From UBA1738 sp045580145 (GTDB lineage: Bacteria; Bacillota; Clostridia; UBA1381), in assembly GCA_045580145.1 (NCBI GenBank), contig JAZNNI010000002.1, positions 1 through 7,503 of the forward strand: 7,503 nt of DNA, given 5' to 3'. Position 1 is the stretch's first letter. Each line of letters starts with the position of its first letter. Shown here piece by piece: positions 1-6,424 of the stretch. The notes under the pieces are model-generated. The model worked only from the letters and a program-made list of their open reading frames with translations, was not told the origin of the DNA and did not search any database. Position numbers and translations under genes: made by a program.

Positions 1-870
1 GGGCAAATTGTCGGATACATAAATCTTCTTTTAAACCTTTATCCGCAGATTACAAGCGGCTATGAATCAGTAAACTCTATCGGTGAGATACTGTATGAAG
101 AAAACGTCGAAACCAATAACAAAATTCTTCCTCTCCCCGATATGCAGGGACGCGTTGAATTTCGTGATGTTTACTATAAATATCAGGACGCAGATAACTG
201 GACTTTAAATAACTTTAATCTATCGGTAAAAGCAGGTGAAAGCATAGCACTTGTAGGAAGTTCAGGTTCTGGGAAGTCTACAGTTCTTAATCTTCTAATC
301 GGTTTTGACAACCCGCAAGAAGGAAAAATACTTATTGACGGAATAAATATGGATAACTTAGACCTCAATGAATATCGCCATCAGATTGCAGTTGTTCCAC
401 AAAACACCATACTTTTTGCAGGCACAATCCGAGATAATATAACCTACGGCGTTGAAGGTATCAGCGATGATACACTTTGGAAAATTCTGCGTGATGTAGG
501 CCTTGACGAACTTGTTGAGAGCTTACCTTACAAGCTTGACACTCATCTTGGTGAGCACGGTGGAAAGCTGTCCGGCGGACAACGTCAGAGAATTTCGATA
601 GCCAGAGCGCTTCTTCGTAATCCTAAAATCATCATTTTTGACGAAGCCACATCGGCACTCGACTCAGAATCCGAAAAGAAAGTACAAGTTGCTGTTGATA
701 ATATGATGAGGCACTGCACTACATTCCTTGTAGCGCACAGGCTTTCAACAATTAAAAATGCCGACCGCATCGCTGTTGTCAATAAGGGGCAAATCGTAGA
801 AATGGGCACATATGATGAGCTTATGGCAAAACAGGGGGAATTTTATAAGTTAAAACAGCTTCAGAACTAA
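1..870 (+). CDS. ABC exporter half-transporter, 3' part (end of membrane domain plus complete ATPase domain)
   Basis: The reading frame is open from base 1 and gives 289 residues before TAA; the start and most of the membrane domain lie outside the window. Visible residues 1-50 match the end of the membrane domain and linker of the next gene, so the ATG at 142 is internal. The nucleotide-binding domain is complete: Walker A GSSGSGKST (visible 86-94), the exporter-type X-loop THLGEHG (181-187), signature LSGGQ (190-194), Walker B ending in D214 with catalytic E215, and the switch histidine H246. Family knowledge: such proteins (type IV/ABCB-like exporters) sit in the cytoplasmic membrane and couple ATP hydrolysis to export of drugs, peptides or lipids; the substrate cannot be read from this sequence. 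The paralogue downstream suggests a heterodimer. Both proteins keep a complete ATPase motif set, so neither looks like the degenerate partner seen in some heterodimers. Confidence 0.93.
   Translation, partial: GQIVGYINLLLNLYPQITSGYESVNSIGEILYEENVETNNKILPLPDMQGRVEFRDVYYKYQDADNWTLNNFNLSVKAGESIALVGSSGSGKSTVLNLLIGFDNPQEGKILIDGINMDNLDLNEYRHQIAVVPQNTILFAGTIRDNITYGVEGISDDTLWKILRDVGLDELVESLPYKLDTHLGEHGGKLSGGQRQRISIARALLRNPKIIIFDEATSALDSESEKKVQVAVDNMMRHCTTFLVAHRLSTIKNADRIAVVNKGQIVEMGTYDELMAKQGEFYKLKQLQN
335..457 (+). repeat. 123-bp perfect direct repeat shared by the two ABC genes, first copy
   Basis: Bases 335-457 are identical to 2136-2258, with every synonymous position conserved. The block encodes the part of the ATPase domain around the Q-loop. 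The two genes stay colinear at an offset of exactly 1801 nt from base 1 to the stop codons at 870 and 2671, without a net indel, but are clearly diverged outside this block and the one at 569-662. Confidence 0.9.
569..662 (+). repeat. 94-bp perfect direct repeat shared by the two ABC genes, first copy
   Basis: Bases 569-662 are identical to 2370-2463 at the same 1801-nt offset. The block runs from the signature motif through Walker B to the D-loop. These residues are conserved for function, but protein constraint alone would not keep every third codon position the same. Confidence 0.9.
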
Positions 871-898
871 TGAGATACTTTTTCAGGAGGTATTTACT

Positions 899-2671
899 AT
901 GAAATATCAGGGAAACTCTGACTATACTAAAATTTTCAGGCAATACAAGGGACAACCCCTAAAAATCCTGTTGAGCTTCTATAAAGGCGAAATTTTTACC
1001 GTCATTAAAAGTACATTCTTTTTAGCACTTCAAAATTTACCTGCCTGGGTAATCCCAATTATAACTGCTAATATTATAAACATTGCGACAACTCCTTCTG
1101 ATGACAGTATTAAGAAGATTTCCGTCAATGCAATTGTGCTTGCAATTTTACTGATACAAAATATATTCACTACATATGCCGTTTCAATGGTTTATGACAA
1201 GCTTGCAAGACGAATTGAGTATTCTCTTCGCAGTAATCTTATTCAGAAGCTACAGCACCTTTCCATTATGTACCACAAAAATGTCAGCTCAGGCAAGCTT
1301 CAATCAAAAATTATGCGTGACTGCGAAAATGTAGAAACATTTTTATCTTCTATGTTCCGCAACCTGTTCCTCACAATTGTGAGCATAATAATAGCTGTTA
1401 CCGTAACACTTAAAAACAGTCCGACCGTTATGTTGTTTTTCATAGTTTTAGTTCCCTTTGAGCTTTTACTTATGAAATTCTTACAAAAAAATATACTACG
1501 ACACAACGCAAAATTCCGCAATGAAATAGAAAATACACAGTCAACTGTATCCGAAATGATTGACTTGATTCCTGTAACACGGGCGCATGGACTCCAACAC
1601 AGGGAAATACAGAAGATGGACAGGCGACTAAATGCAGTTATGAGTGCGGGATATAATCTTGATAAAACCAACTGGATTTTCAATGCTTGCACTTGGGTGC
1701 TTATGCAACTTGCACAGCTCGCCTGTCTCATATTTACAGGATATCTCGCTTTGATAGGAAAAATCTCTGTCGGAGAAGTTGTACTTTATCAGACATATTT
1801 CGGACAGATTGTAGGATGTGTGAACAGCCTCATCAACCTATATCCCCAGCTTTCAAAGGGATTTGAGTCAATAAACTCCATTGGCGAAATTCTCCACGAA
1901 GAAAATATTGAAACAAACAATAAAATTCTCCCGCTTTCTAATATGCAGGGACGCATTGATTTCCAGGATGTATATTACAAGTATGAAGATGGAACCGACT
2001 GGACTTTAAATAACTTTGGTCTATCTGTAAAAGCAGGCGAAAGTATCGCTTTTGTCGGTGGTTCAGGTGCAGGAAAGTCAACTATTTTAAACCTGCTTAT
2101 AGGTTTTGACAAACCTCAAGAAGGAAAAATACTGGTTGACGGAATAAATATGGATAACTTAGACCTCAATGAATATCGCCATCAGATTGCAGTTGTTCCA
2201 CAAAACACCATACTTTTTGCAGGCACAATCCGAGATAATATAACCTACGGCGTTGAAGACGTAAACGATGATACGCTTTGGAAAATTCTGCGTGATGTAG
2301 GCCTTGACGATGTAATTGCTTCACTTCCTTATGGTCTTGACACTCATCTTGGCGAGCACGGCGGAAAGATGTCCGGCGGACAACGTCAGAGAATTTCGAT
2401 AGCCAGAGCGCTTCTTCGTAATCCTAAAATCATCATTTTTGACGAAGCCACATCGGCACTCGATTCAGAATCCGAGAAGAAAGTACAAGCTGCTGTCGAT
2501 AATATGATGAAGCATTGCACTACATTCCTTGTAGCTCACAGGCTTTCAACAATTAAAAATGCTGACCGCATCGCTGTTATCAATAAAGGCAGAATTATTG
2601 AAATTGGCACATACGATGAGCTTATGGCAAAACAGGGTGAGTTCTACAAGCTCAAAAAGTTGCAAGAATAA
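899..2671 (+). CDS. ABC exporter half-transporter (membrane domain fused to ATPase domain)
   Basis: A complete 590-residue protein, the usual length for a half-size exporter. The ATG at 899 is preceded by AGGAGG at 885-890 with an 8-nt spacer, which fixes the start. An N-terminal six-helix membrane domain covers about residues 32-315, with hydrophobic segments near 33-62, 77-98, 153-171, 176-194, 259-286 and 293-312. The ATPase domain follows: Walker A GGSGAGKST (387-395), Q-loop Q435, X-loop THLGEHG (482-488, running into GG), signature MSGGQ (491-495), Walker B with D515 and E516, and switch H547. The gene begins 28 nt after the preceding paralogue with no terminator between them, so the two are probably co-transcribed and form one heterodimeric exporter in the cytoplasmic membrane. 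Substrate unknown; multidrug-type annotation would be a guess. It ends just before a strong hairpin. Confidence 0.95.
   Translation: MKYQGNSDYTKIFRQYKGQPLKILLSFYKGEIFTVIKSTFFLALQNLPAWVIPIITANIINIATTPSDDSIKKISVNAIVLAILLIQNIFTTYAVSMVYDKLARRIEYSLRSNLIQKLQHLSIMYHKNVSSGKLQSKIMRDCENVETFLSSMFRNLFLTIVSIIIAVTVTLKNSPTVMLFFIVLVPFELLLMKFLQKNILRHNAKFRNEIENTQSTVSEMIDLIPVTRAHGLQHREIQKMDRRLNAVMSAGYNLDKTNWIFNACTWVLMQLAQLACLIFTGYLALIGKISVGEVVLYQTYFGQIVGCVNSLINLYPQLSKGFESINSIGEILHEENIETNNKILPLSNMQGRIDFQDVYYKYEDGTDWTLNNFGLSVKAGESIAFVGGSGAGKSTILNLLIGFDKPQEGKILVDGINMDNLDLNEYRHQIAVVPQNTILFAGTIRDNITYGVEDVNDDTLWKILRDVGLDDVIASLPYGLDTHLGEHGGKMSGGQRQRISIARALLRNPKIIIFDEATSALDSESEKKVQAAVDNMMKHCTTFLVAHRLSTIKNADRIAVINKGRIIEIGTYDELMAKQGEFYKLKKLQE
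2136..2258 (+). repeat. 123-bp perfect direct repeat, second copy
   Basis: This is the mate of 335-457, lying in the second ABC gene at an offset of 1801 nt. The identity stops at a G/A difference (458 versus 2259) on one side and an A/G difference (334 versus 2135) on the other. Confidence 0.9.
2370..2463 (+). repeat. 94-bp perfect direct repeat, second copy
   Basis: This is the mate of 569-662 in the second ABC gene. It covers the signature, Walker B and D-loop codons. Confidence 0.9.
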
Positions 2672-2682
2672 AAAAACATTTA

Positions 2683-2712
2683 AAAGGCTGAACGAAATAT
2701 CGTTCAGCCTTT
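2683..2712. terminator. Bidirectional intrinsic terminator between convergent genes
   Basis: AAAGGCTGAACGA (2683-2695) pairs with TCGTTCAGCCTTT (2700-2712), a perfect 13-bp stem with a 4-nt loop. It lies between the stop codon of the second ABC gene (2669-2671) and that of the cysteine synthase gene (2716-2718), which converge here. Read on the - strand the stem is followed by a T-rich run (complement of 2671-2682), a good terminator for the cysteine synthase gene. On the + strand the T-tract is shorter and interrupted, but stem strength should still allow it to end the ABC transcript. Confidence 0.85.
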
Positions 2713-2715
2713 ACT

Positions 2716-3645
2716 TTAGTCTTCAAAAAGCGGTGTTGAGAAATATCTTTCCGCTGTATCCGGAAGAACTGTTACGACAGTTTTTCCTTTTCCAAGTTTT
2801 TTGGCAAGCTTTAGTGCCGCGGCAACATTTGTTCCGCTTGAAATTCCGCACATAATTCCTTCCTTTGCAGCCAAATCCTTCGAGGTCTGAATAGCCTCCG
2901 CATCCTTTATAATGCAAATATCGTCGATAATGTCCTGATTTAATATCTCTGGAATAATTCCGTCGCCTATCCCCATCTGAAGATGCGTTCCGATTGACCC
3001 ACCCGACAGAATCGCGGCATTCTCTGGTTCTACTGCCCAGATTATCATATCAGGATTCTCCTTTTTCAAAGTTTCGCCGATACCAGTTATTGTTCCTCCT
3101 GTACCGATGCCCGAACAGAACCCGTGAATAGGACCATCTACCTGAGATAAGATTTCTATACCGGTCTGTTTCCGTTGAATTTCCGGATTTGCCGGATTTT
3201 CAAACTGCTGAGGAACGAAAACATTTTTGTCTTCCTCCTGCATTTTAAGTGCAAGATTAAGACACTCTTCAATGCAAATTCCAATATTTCCGGCATCGTG
3301 AATCAAAATCACCTCAGCACCGTAATGACGGACTAATTTTCGCCTTTCCTCACTTACAGAGTCAGGCATAATGATTTTTGTTTTATACCCTTTCACCGCA
3401 CCTACAAGTGCAAGACCTATCCCTTGATTACCGCTTGTCGGCTCGACAATTATGCTATCCTTTTTAAGCTTCCCTTGTCTTTCTGCCTCGCAAATCATAT
3501 TGTAAGCAGTACGTGTCTTAATAGAGCCTCCAACATTAAGTCCCTCGAATTTTACAAGAATATCAGCGCAGTCTGCTTCCCGAATATTTGTCAGCCTTAT
3601 CATAGGCGTATTTCCAATCGCGTCTAAAATGTTATTATATACCAC
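2716..3645 (-). CDS. cysK: Cysteine synthase (O-acetylserine sulfhydrylase)-type PLP enzyme
   Basis: With a GTG start at 3645 the protein has 309 residues, the normal length for the CysK family, and opens with the family hallmark YNNILDAIGNTPMIRL. GAGGTG (3652-3657) sits 6 nt upstream. Motifs: PLP lysine K43 within SIKTR (41-45), the substrate-carboxylate loop TSGNQ (70-74), QQFENPANP (146-154), the phosphate-binding GTGGT (181-185), GISSG (267-271) near the pyridine nitrogen, and the C-terminal FSTPLFE typical of the family. The expected reaction is O-acetylserine plus sulfide to cysteine plus acetate, in the cytoplasm. Several conserved positions differ from the usual consensus: SxKDR is SIKTR, TSGNT is TSGNQ, and the residue after NPANPxI is Q157 rather than His. 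A specialised relative (cystathionine beta-synthase-like or another O-acetylserine or phosphoserine enzyme) is therefore possible. No serine acetyltransferase gene is in view. The gene has its own promoter. Confidence 0.9.
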   Translation of the reverse strand: MVYNNILDAIGNTPMIRLTNIREADCADILVKFEGLNVGGSIKTRTAYNMICEAERQGKLKKDSIIVEPTSGNQGIGLALVGAVKGYKTKIIMPDSVSEERRKLVRHYGAEVILIHDAGNIGICIEECLNLALKMQEEDKNVFVPQQFENPANPEIQRKQTGIEILSQVDGPIHGFCSGIGTGGTITGIGETLKKENPDMIIWAVEPENAAILSGGSIGTHLQMGIGDGIIPEILNQDIIDDICIIKDAEAIQTSKDLAAKEGIMCGISSGTNVAAALKLAKKLGKGKTVVTVLPDTAERYFSTPLFED

Positions 3646-3651
3646 AAAATT

Positions 3652-3657
3652 CACCTC
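3652..3657 (-). promoter_or_regulatory. Ribosome binding site that selects the GTG start of the cysteine synthase gene
   Basis: GAGGTG on the - strand lies 6 nt before the GTG at 3645-3643. The longer reading starting at TTG 3762 would begin inside the terminator hairpin of the neighbouring gene, upstream of the promoter, and would add 39 residues unlike the family. Confidence 0.8.
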
Positions 3658-3666
3658 AATGTAGGT

Positions 3667-3695
3667 AGTATACCATATTTTTACAATACTTTCAA
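3667..3695 (-). promoter_or_regulatory. Sigma-A-type promoter of the cysteine synthase gene
   Basis: On the - strand, -35 TTGAAA (3695-3690), a 17-bp spacer, then -10 TATACT (3672-3667). TGG directly before the -10 gives an extended -10 (TGn) element. The DNA upstream of the -35 is very AT-rich (about 3700-3720) and could act as an UP element. Transcription would start near 3660, leaving a leader of only about 15 nt, so there is no room for a T-box or riboswitch. Confidence 0.75.
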
Positions 3696-3744
3696 GATTT
3701 ATATTATAATATATATGAATATCAGCAGTTTTCTTTCCTTTTCC

Positions 3745-3785
3745 AAAAAAATGCACCTCCAAAAGTTTTACCTCTTAAGGTGCAT
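3745..3785 (-). terminator. Intrinsic terminator of the GH78-like gene
   Basis: On the - strand ATGCACCT (3785-3778) pairs with AGGTGCAT (3758-3751), followed directly by a run of T (complement of 3751-3745). The stem is 8 bp with a loop of about 19 nt. It starts only 4 nt after the TAA of the GH78-like gene (3792-3790) and separates that gene from the cysteine synthase promoter. Confidence 0.7.
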
Positions 3786-3789
3786 ATTT

Positions 3790-5916
3790 TTACTTTATTA
3801 TTTCTCCGTTCTTAATTTCAATTATCCTCTTAGTAAAAGGTGACAAAAGCTCTGCATTAAATGAATTTAATTTTTGCGAGCTGATTGGGTTTATAGAATA
3901 TCTTTCAAACCCCGGGGTTTCCGGCTTGAAGCCTATATAATATCTATACATAAGATATACCGGAACTGCTGACCAGGCGTGGCAAAGGCTTCCTGCATTC
4001 TCAAACGCAGGCGCACCCTCTGACGTTTCCCACAAGGTCTTTGCCCCTGAAAATAGCATATCTCCCCATATTTCAGCTATTTCATCGGTTACTGCATCTA
4101 TATATCTTTCACCTTTGTCAAGGAGTACCTCATATTTGAAAATAGAAGTGCTTAATGTCGTTTTAATCAGTCCATTTTCCTTTGCTGCAAGTCTTTCTAA
4201 AACCCTTGCATCGCTCACTGCTCCACATTTTATCGCAAGTGCCTGTGTAAGCTCATGCACTCTCGCATCTGAAATTCGGGTTTTATATATGCCTTGTTCT
4301 TCGTCATAAAAAGTCTCGTTTATTTTTTCTTTCATATACTCAACATCGGCATCATATGATTTTTCCTCTATGTATTCACAAATTTTATTATATGACAAAA
4401 CCGCAAGCACATAATAAAAACTACTCACAGCATCAAATTCGCAGGTTTTACAGCTCGTGCCGTCAAGTCCTTGCGACCATTCGTAAAAATTCCAGAATGC
4501 ATCGCCAAGCTTATTTTTTACAAGCCCGTCTTCCACTTCAAAGGCATCAAGAATTTTTCTTGCACACAAAAGCTTTTCCCTTGCAAATTCTACATCCCCG
4601 CTATACAGGGTATATTTTTCAAGCGAAATTATCCAAGCAAGAGAAAAAACAGGGATTGTAATTGGTGAGTTCCCCGGCGCAGTAATTCCCAATAGTCCGT
4701 CACTGCGCTGAGAATCAGAAAGTAAATCAAGCGACGCCCTCGCAAACTCATACTCTCCAAACGCATAATATCCGCACATTATCTGCACATATGAGTCATA
4801 TGCATAAAGTGCCTGTTCTCTCCACGGGCAGTCCTCATAATGCTCGTGCATACAAAGCTTCAATGTTTTTAGAGATACCTCGTAAATTTTATTAAAAAGG
4901 TAATCGTTACAAACAAAACCAGCCTCTCTTTCAAGAGGATAGACAGTCGGAATTATTCCTATTTCAGAGATTTCAACATCATCTGTCATATTAGTGATAT
5001 GAATTTGTAAATACCTACAGGCAAATCGTCTGAAATAACTTATAAATTCCTCTTCTTCATCGCCTCCAGAAATATATCTGCCTGCAAAGCTTCTGCCTCC
5101 TACACTTGTACGTACACGCAAATCATCAAGATGCTCACCCCAGCCAATATCAATTACTGTTCCCTTTTGGGCAGAAACAGTCATTTTGAATTGTCCTGCA
5201 TATTCGTCACCCAAATCAATAACAAAGTATGCACCGCCGTCCTGTTTTTTTATCAGCTTATTGCAAAAGATTTCATTATATTCCCTTGCAGATAAAAAGT
5301 CGGATTGCATATCTTCGGCAGGAGTTGCATCTCCTTTCCTTAAAAGCACGCCTTGTGCAATAACCTTTCCGCAAGCCAAATCTTCACGCGCAAGCTTTTT
5401 TACAGGTCTTTTTACGTATTCAGATTGTGTGTCAACTAAAGTTGCTTTTGTCCACTCACGTTCTTTTGCCCCTGCATCATAACAAAAAGCATATCCAAGC
5501 TGATGTGATATAAGCTCCATTTCACCGCTTTTGTAACAGGCATATGGTCGAACATCGGTTTTTTCTCCCGACAAGATTTCTTCATCTTCCAATTTTATAG
5601 AGAAAGACAACATCGCGGGAGCATTTATATATGTACTTGTGCTTCTTCCCTGATGATATGCAATTACTGTCAAAACATTCTCTCCGATTTTCAAAAATTG
5701 TGAAATTTCATACTCATCATAGACTTTTTTATTCGGAAAGGTCTTAAATTGTCCGCCTCCGACAAATTGTCCATTTATAAATGCTACATATTCTGCATCT
5801 GCGCATATTTCAAGAACTGTGTTTTCTTTGTTCTTTGCTTCAAAAACTCGTCTTGCCTCTATATATTGATTATTTTCTACATTATCAACCCAAATAGGCT
5901 TTGCATTCTTTATCAT
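3790..5916 (-). CDS. GH78 alpha-L-rhamnosidase-like protein
   Basis: The protein has 708 residues from the ATG at 5916, chosen because GGGGAG (5929-5924) lies 7 nt upstream; a longer reading from 5979 would begin in the -35 box of the promoter. Layout fits bacterial rhamnosidases: an N-terminal galactose-binding-like beta-sandwich (about 1-150), a second beta domain (about 230-345), an (alpha/alpha)6 barrel (about 345-640) and a short C-terminal beta domain. The barrel opens with HYEDCPWREQ (D362-Q368), the equivalent of the GH78 DCPQRDE motif, and carries TLWETSEG with E630 at the expected place of the general base. The family removes terminal alpha-L-rhamnose from glycans and plant glycosides. 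No signal peptide or anchor is visible, so it probably acts in the cytoplasm on imported oligosaccharides or glycosides. It is shorter than many GH78 enzymes, and the substrate could differ. It has its own promoter and terminator and appears monocistronic. Confidence 0.85.
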   Translation of the reverse strand: MIKNAKPIWVDNVENNQYIEARRVFEAKNKENTVLEICADAEYVAFINGQFVGGGQFKTFPNKKVYDEYEISQFLKIGENVLTVIAYHQGRSTSTYINAPAMLSFSIKLEDEEILSGEKTDVRPYACYKSGEMELISHQLGYAFCYDAGAKEREWTKATLVDTQSEYVKRPVKKLAREDLACGKVIAQGVLLRKGDATPAEDMQSDFLSAREYNEIFCNKLIKKQDGGAYFVIDLGDEYAGQFKMTVSAQKGTVIDIGWGEHLDDLRVRTSVGGRSFAGRYISGGDEEEEFISYFRRFACRYLQIHITNMTDDVEISEIGIIPTVYPLEREAGFVCNDYLFNKIYEVSLKTLKLCMHEHYEDCPWREQALYAYDSYVQIMCGYYAFGEYEFARASLDLLSDSQRSDGLLGITAPGNSPITIPVFSLAWIISLEKYTLYSGDVEFAREKLLCARKILDAFEVEDGLVKNKLGDAFWNFYEWSQGLDGTSCKTCEFDAVSSFYYVLAVLSYNKICEYIEEKSYDADVEYMKEKINETFYDEEQGIYKTRISDARVHELTQALAIKCGAVSDARVLERLAAKENGLIKTTLSTSIFKYEVLLDKGERYIDAVTDEIAEIWGDMLFSGAKTLWETSEGAPAFENAGSLCHAWSAVPVYLMYRYYIGFKPETPGFERYSINPISSQKLNSFNAELLSPFTKRIIEIKNGEIIK

Positions 5917-5923
5917 AAATACT

Positions 5924-5929
5924 CTCCCC
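5924..5929 (-). promoter_or_regulatory. Ribosome binding site that selects the ATG start of the GH78-like gene
   Basis: GGGGAG on the - strand lies 7 nt before the ATG at 5916-5914. Another in-frame ATG (5931-5929) overlaps this site and so is unlikely to be the start. Confidence 0.75.
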
Positions 5930-5950
5930 ATAGCCGTTAATTTTACCATA

Positions 5951-5979
5951 AGTATACTGATTTTATTACAACTTGTCAA
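5951..5979 (-). promoter_or_regulatory. Sigma-A-type promoter of the GH78-like gene
   Basis: On the - strand, consensus -35 TTGACA (5979-5974), a 17-bp spacer and -10 TATACT (5956-5951). Transcription would begin near 5944, giving a leader of about 28 nt. The -35 box shares two bases with the arm of the 13-bp inverted repeat at 5978-6010. Confidence 0.8.
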
Positions 5980-6010
5980 GAAGGACAGGAATTAAACTCC
6001 TGTCCTTCTT
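5978..6010. terminator. 13-bp inverted repeat after the modular protein gene, probable terminator and possible operator
   Basis: AAGAAGGACAGGA (5978-5990) pairs perfectly with TCCTGTCCTTCTT (5998-6010) across a 7-nt loop. On the - strand it begins directly after the TAA of the modular protein gene (6013-6011), the usual place for a terminator. However, no T-run follows it on that strand beyond the TTCTT inside the stem; the longer T-run (6006-6012, broken by a C) lies on the + strand, where no gene ends. Because one arm reaches into the -35 box of the GH78 promoter, a repressor-binding role is an alternative. Confidence 0.6.
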
Positions 6011-6424
6011 TTACTCAACAATATAAGGGTTCATATATGGTATCATACCATTTACGCTATCCCAACACATAACTTTTACTGTAAGTTCGTCTTCAGTAAA
6101 GCTACCGATACTGAGCGTTTTATTGATATTTCCGCTTCCGTCTGCTGAAAGCGAAACAGTATCAATCGCCGCATTTACAAGGTCCTTACCATTATATACA
6201 GTTACAAAATACATAGCAGACTTACTCTTTAAGTTTGTATTAATTTTTCCTGTGACGGTTATATTTCCACCGCTGACAGCCTTCGCCACATCACTTATAT
6301 ACGCAAGATTTTTGTCTGTAGTAATGCTACCGCTTGCTGCAACACTTCTCAGCCACAAATCCTCCGCAGAAAGCGAAACTGTATGTGTGCCTGCGCTGAT
6401 AGCCTCATCAAAAATTGCAGTAAT
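6011..6424 (-). CDS. Modular secreted protein, 3' part after a frameshift (end of Ig-like module and C-terminal domain)
   Basis: This frame continues the gene of 6349-7503 in a different phase. From 6424 it reads ITAIFDEAISAGTHTVSLSA, which completes the Ig-like module cut short in the other frame, and runs to TAA at 6013-6011. Read separately, its first usable start is a TTG at 6358 with a GGAGG only 2 nt away, too close to serve, so it is unlikely to be a gene of its own. The last 95 residues or so form a small beta-rich domain ending in VKVMCWDSVNGMIPY; from memory, similar endings (VKxFxWDxxxxMKP) occur at the C-terminus of large secreted enzymes and surface proteins of Clostridia. The role of that domain is unknown to me. 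No LPXTG motif, membrane anchor or S-layer homology repeat is visible. Confidence 0.7.
   Translation of the reverse strand: MTAIFDEAISAGTHTVSLSAEDLWLRSVAASGSITTDKNLAYISDVAKAVSGGNITVTGKINTNLKSKSAMYFVTVYNGKDLVNAAIDTVSLSADGSGNINKTLSIGSFTEDELTVKVMCWDSVNGMIPYMNPYIVE

Noticed and set aside
1300..1731. Open frame of 143 codons antisense to the second ABC gene
   Set aside because: It is fully contained in a well-supported gene on the opposite strand and its product resembles no family I recognise.
2559..2855. Open frame of 98 codons on the + strand across the terminator
   Set aside because: It overlaps the end of the ABC gene in another frame, crosses a strong hairpin and runs antisense into the cysteine synthase gene.
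3646..3762. N-terminal extension of the cysteine synthase from a TTG at 3762
   Set aside because: The extension starts inside the terminator stem of the neighbouring gene, lies upstream of the promoter, has no family similarity, and the GTG at 3645 has a proper ribosome site and gives the normal family length.
5917..5979. N-terminal extension of the GH78-like protein from a TTG at 5979
   Set aside because: That TTG is part of the TTGACA -35 box, so it would not be in the transcript; the ATG at 5916 has a well-spaced ribosome site.
6405..6417. Programmed -1 frameshift at the T-run in CAATTTTTGATG
   Set aside because: In the reading phase the codons are TTT TTG after an A, not a canonical X XXY YYZ heptamer, no stimulatory structure is evident, and similarity already favours the other frame upstream of it (ITA at 6424-6416).
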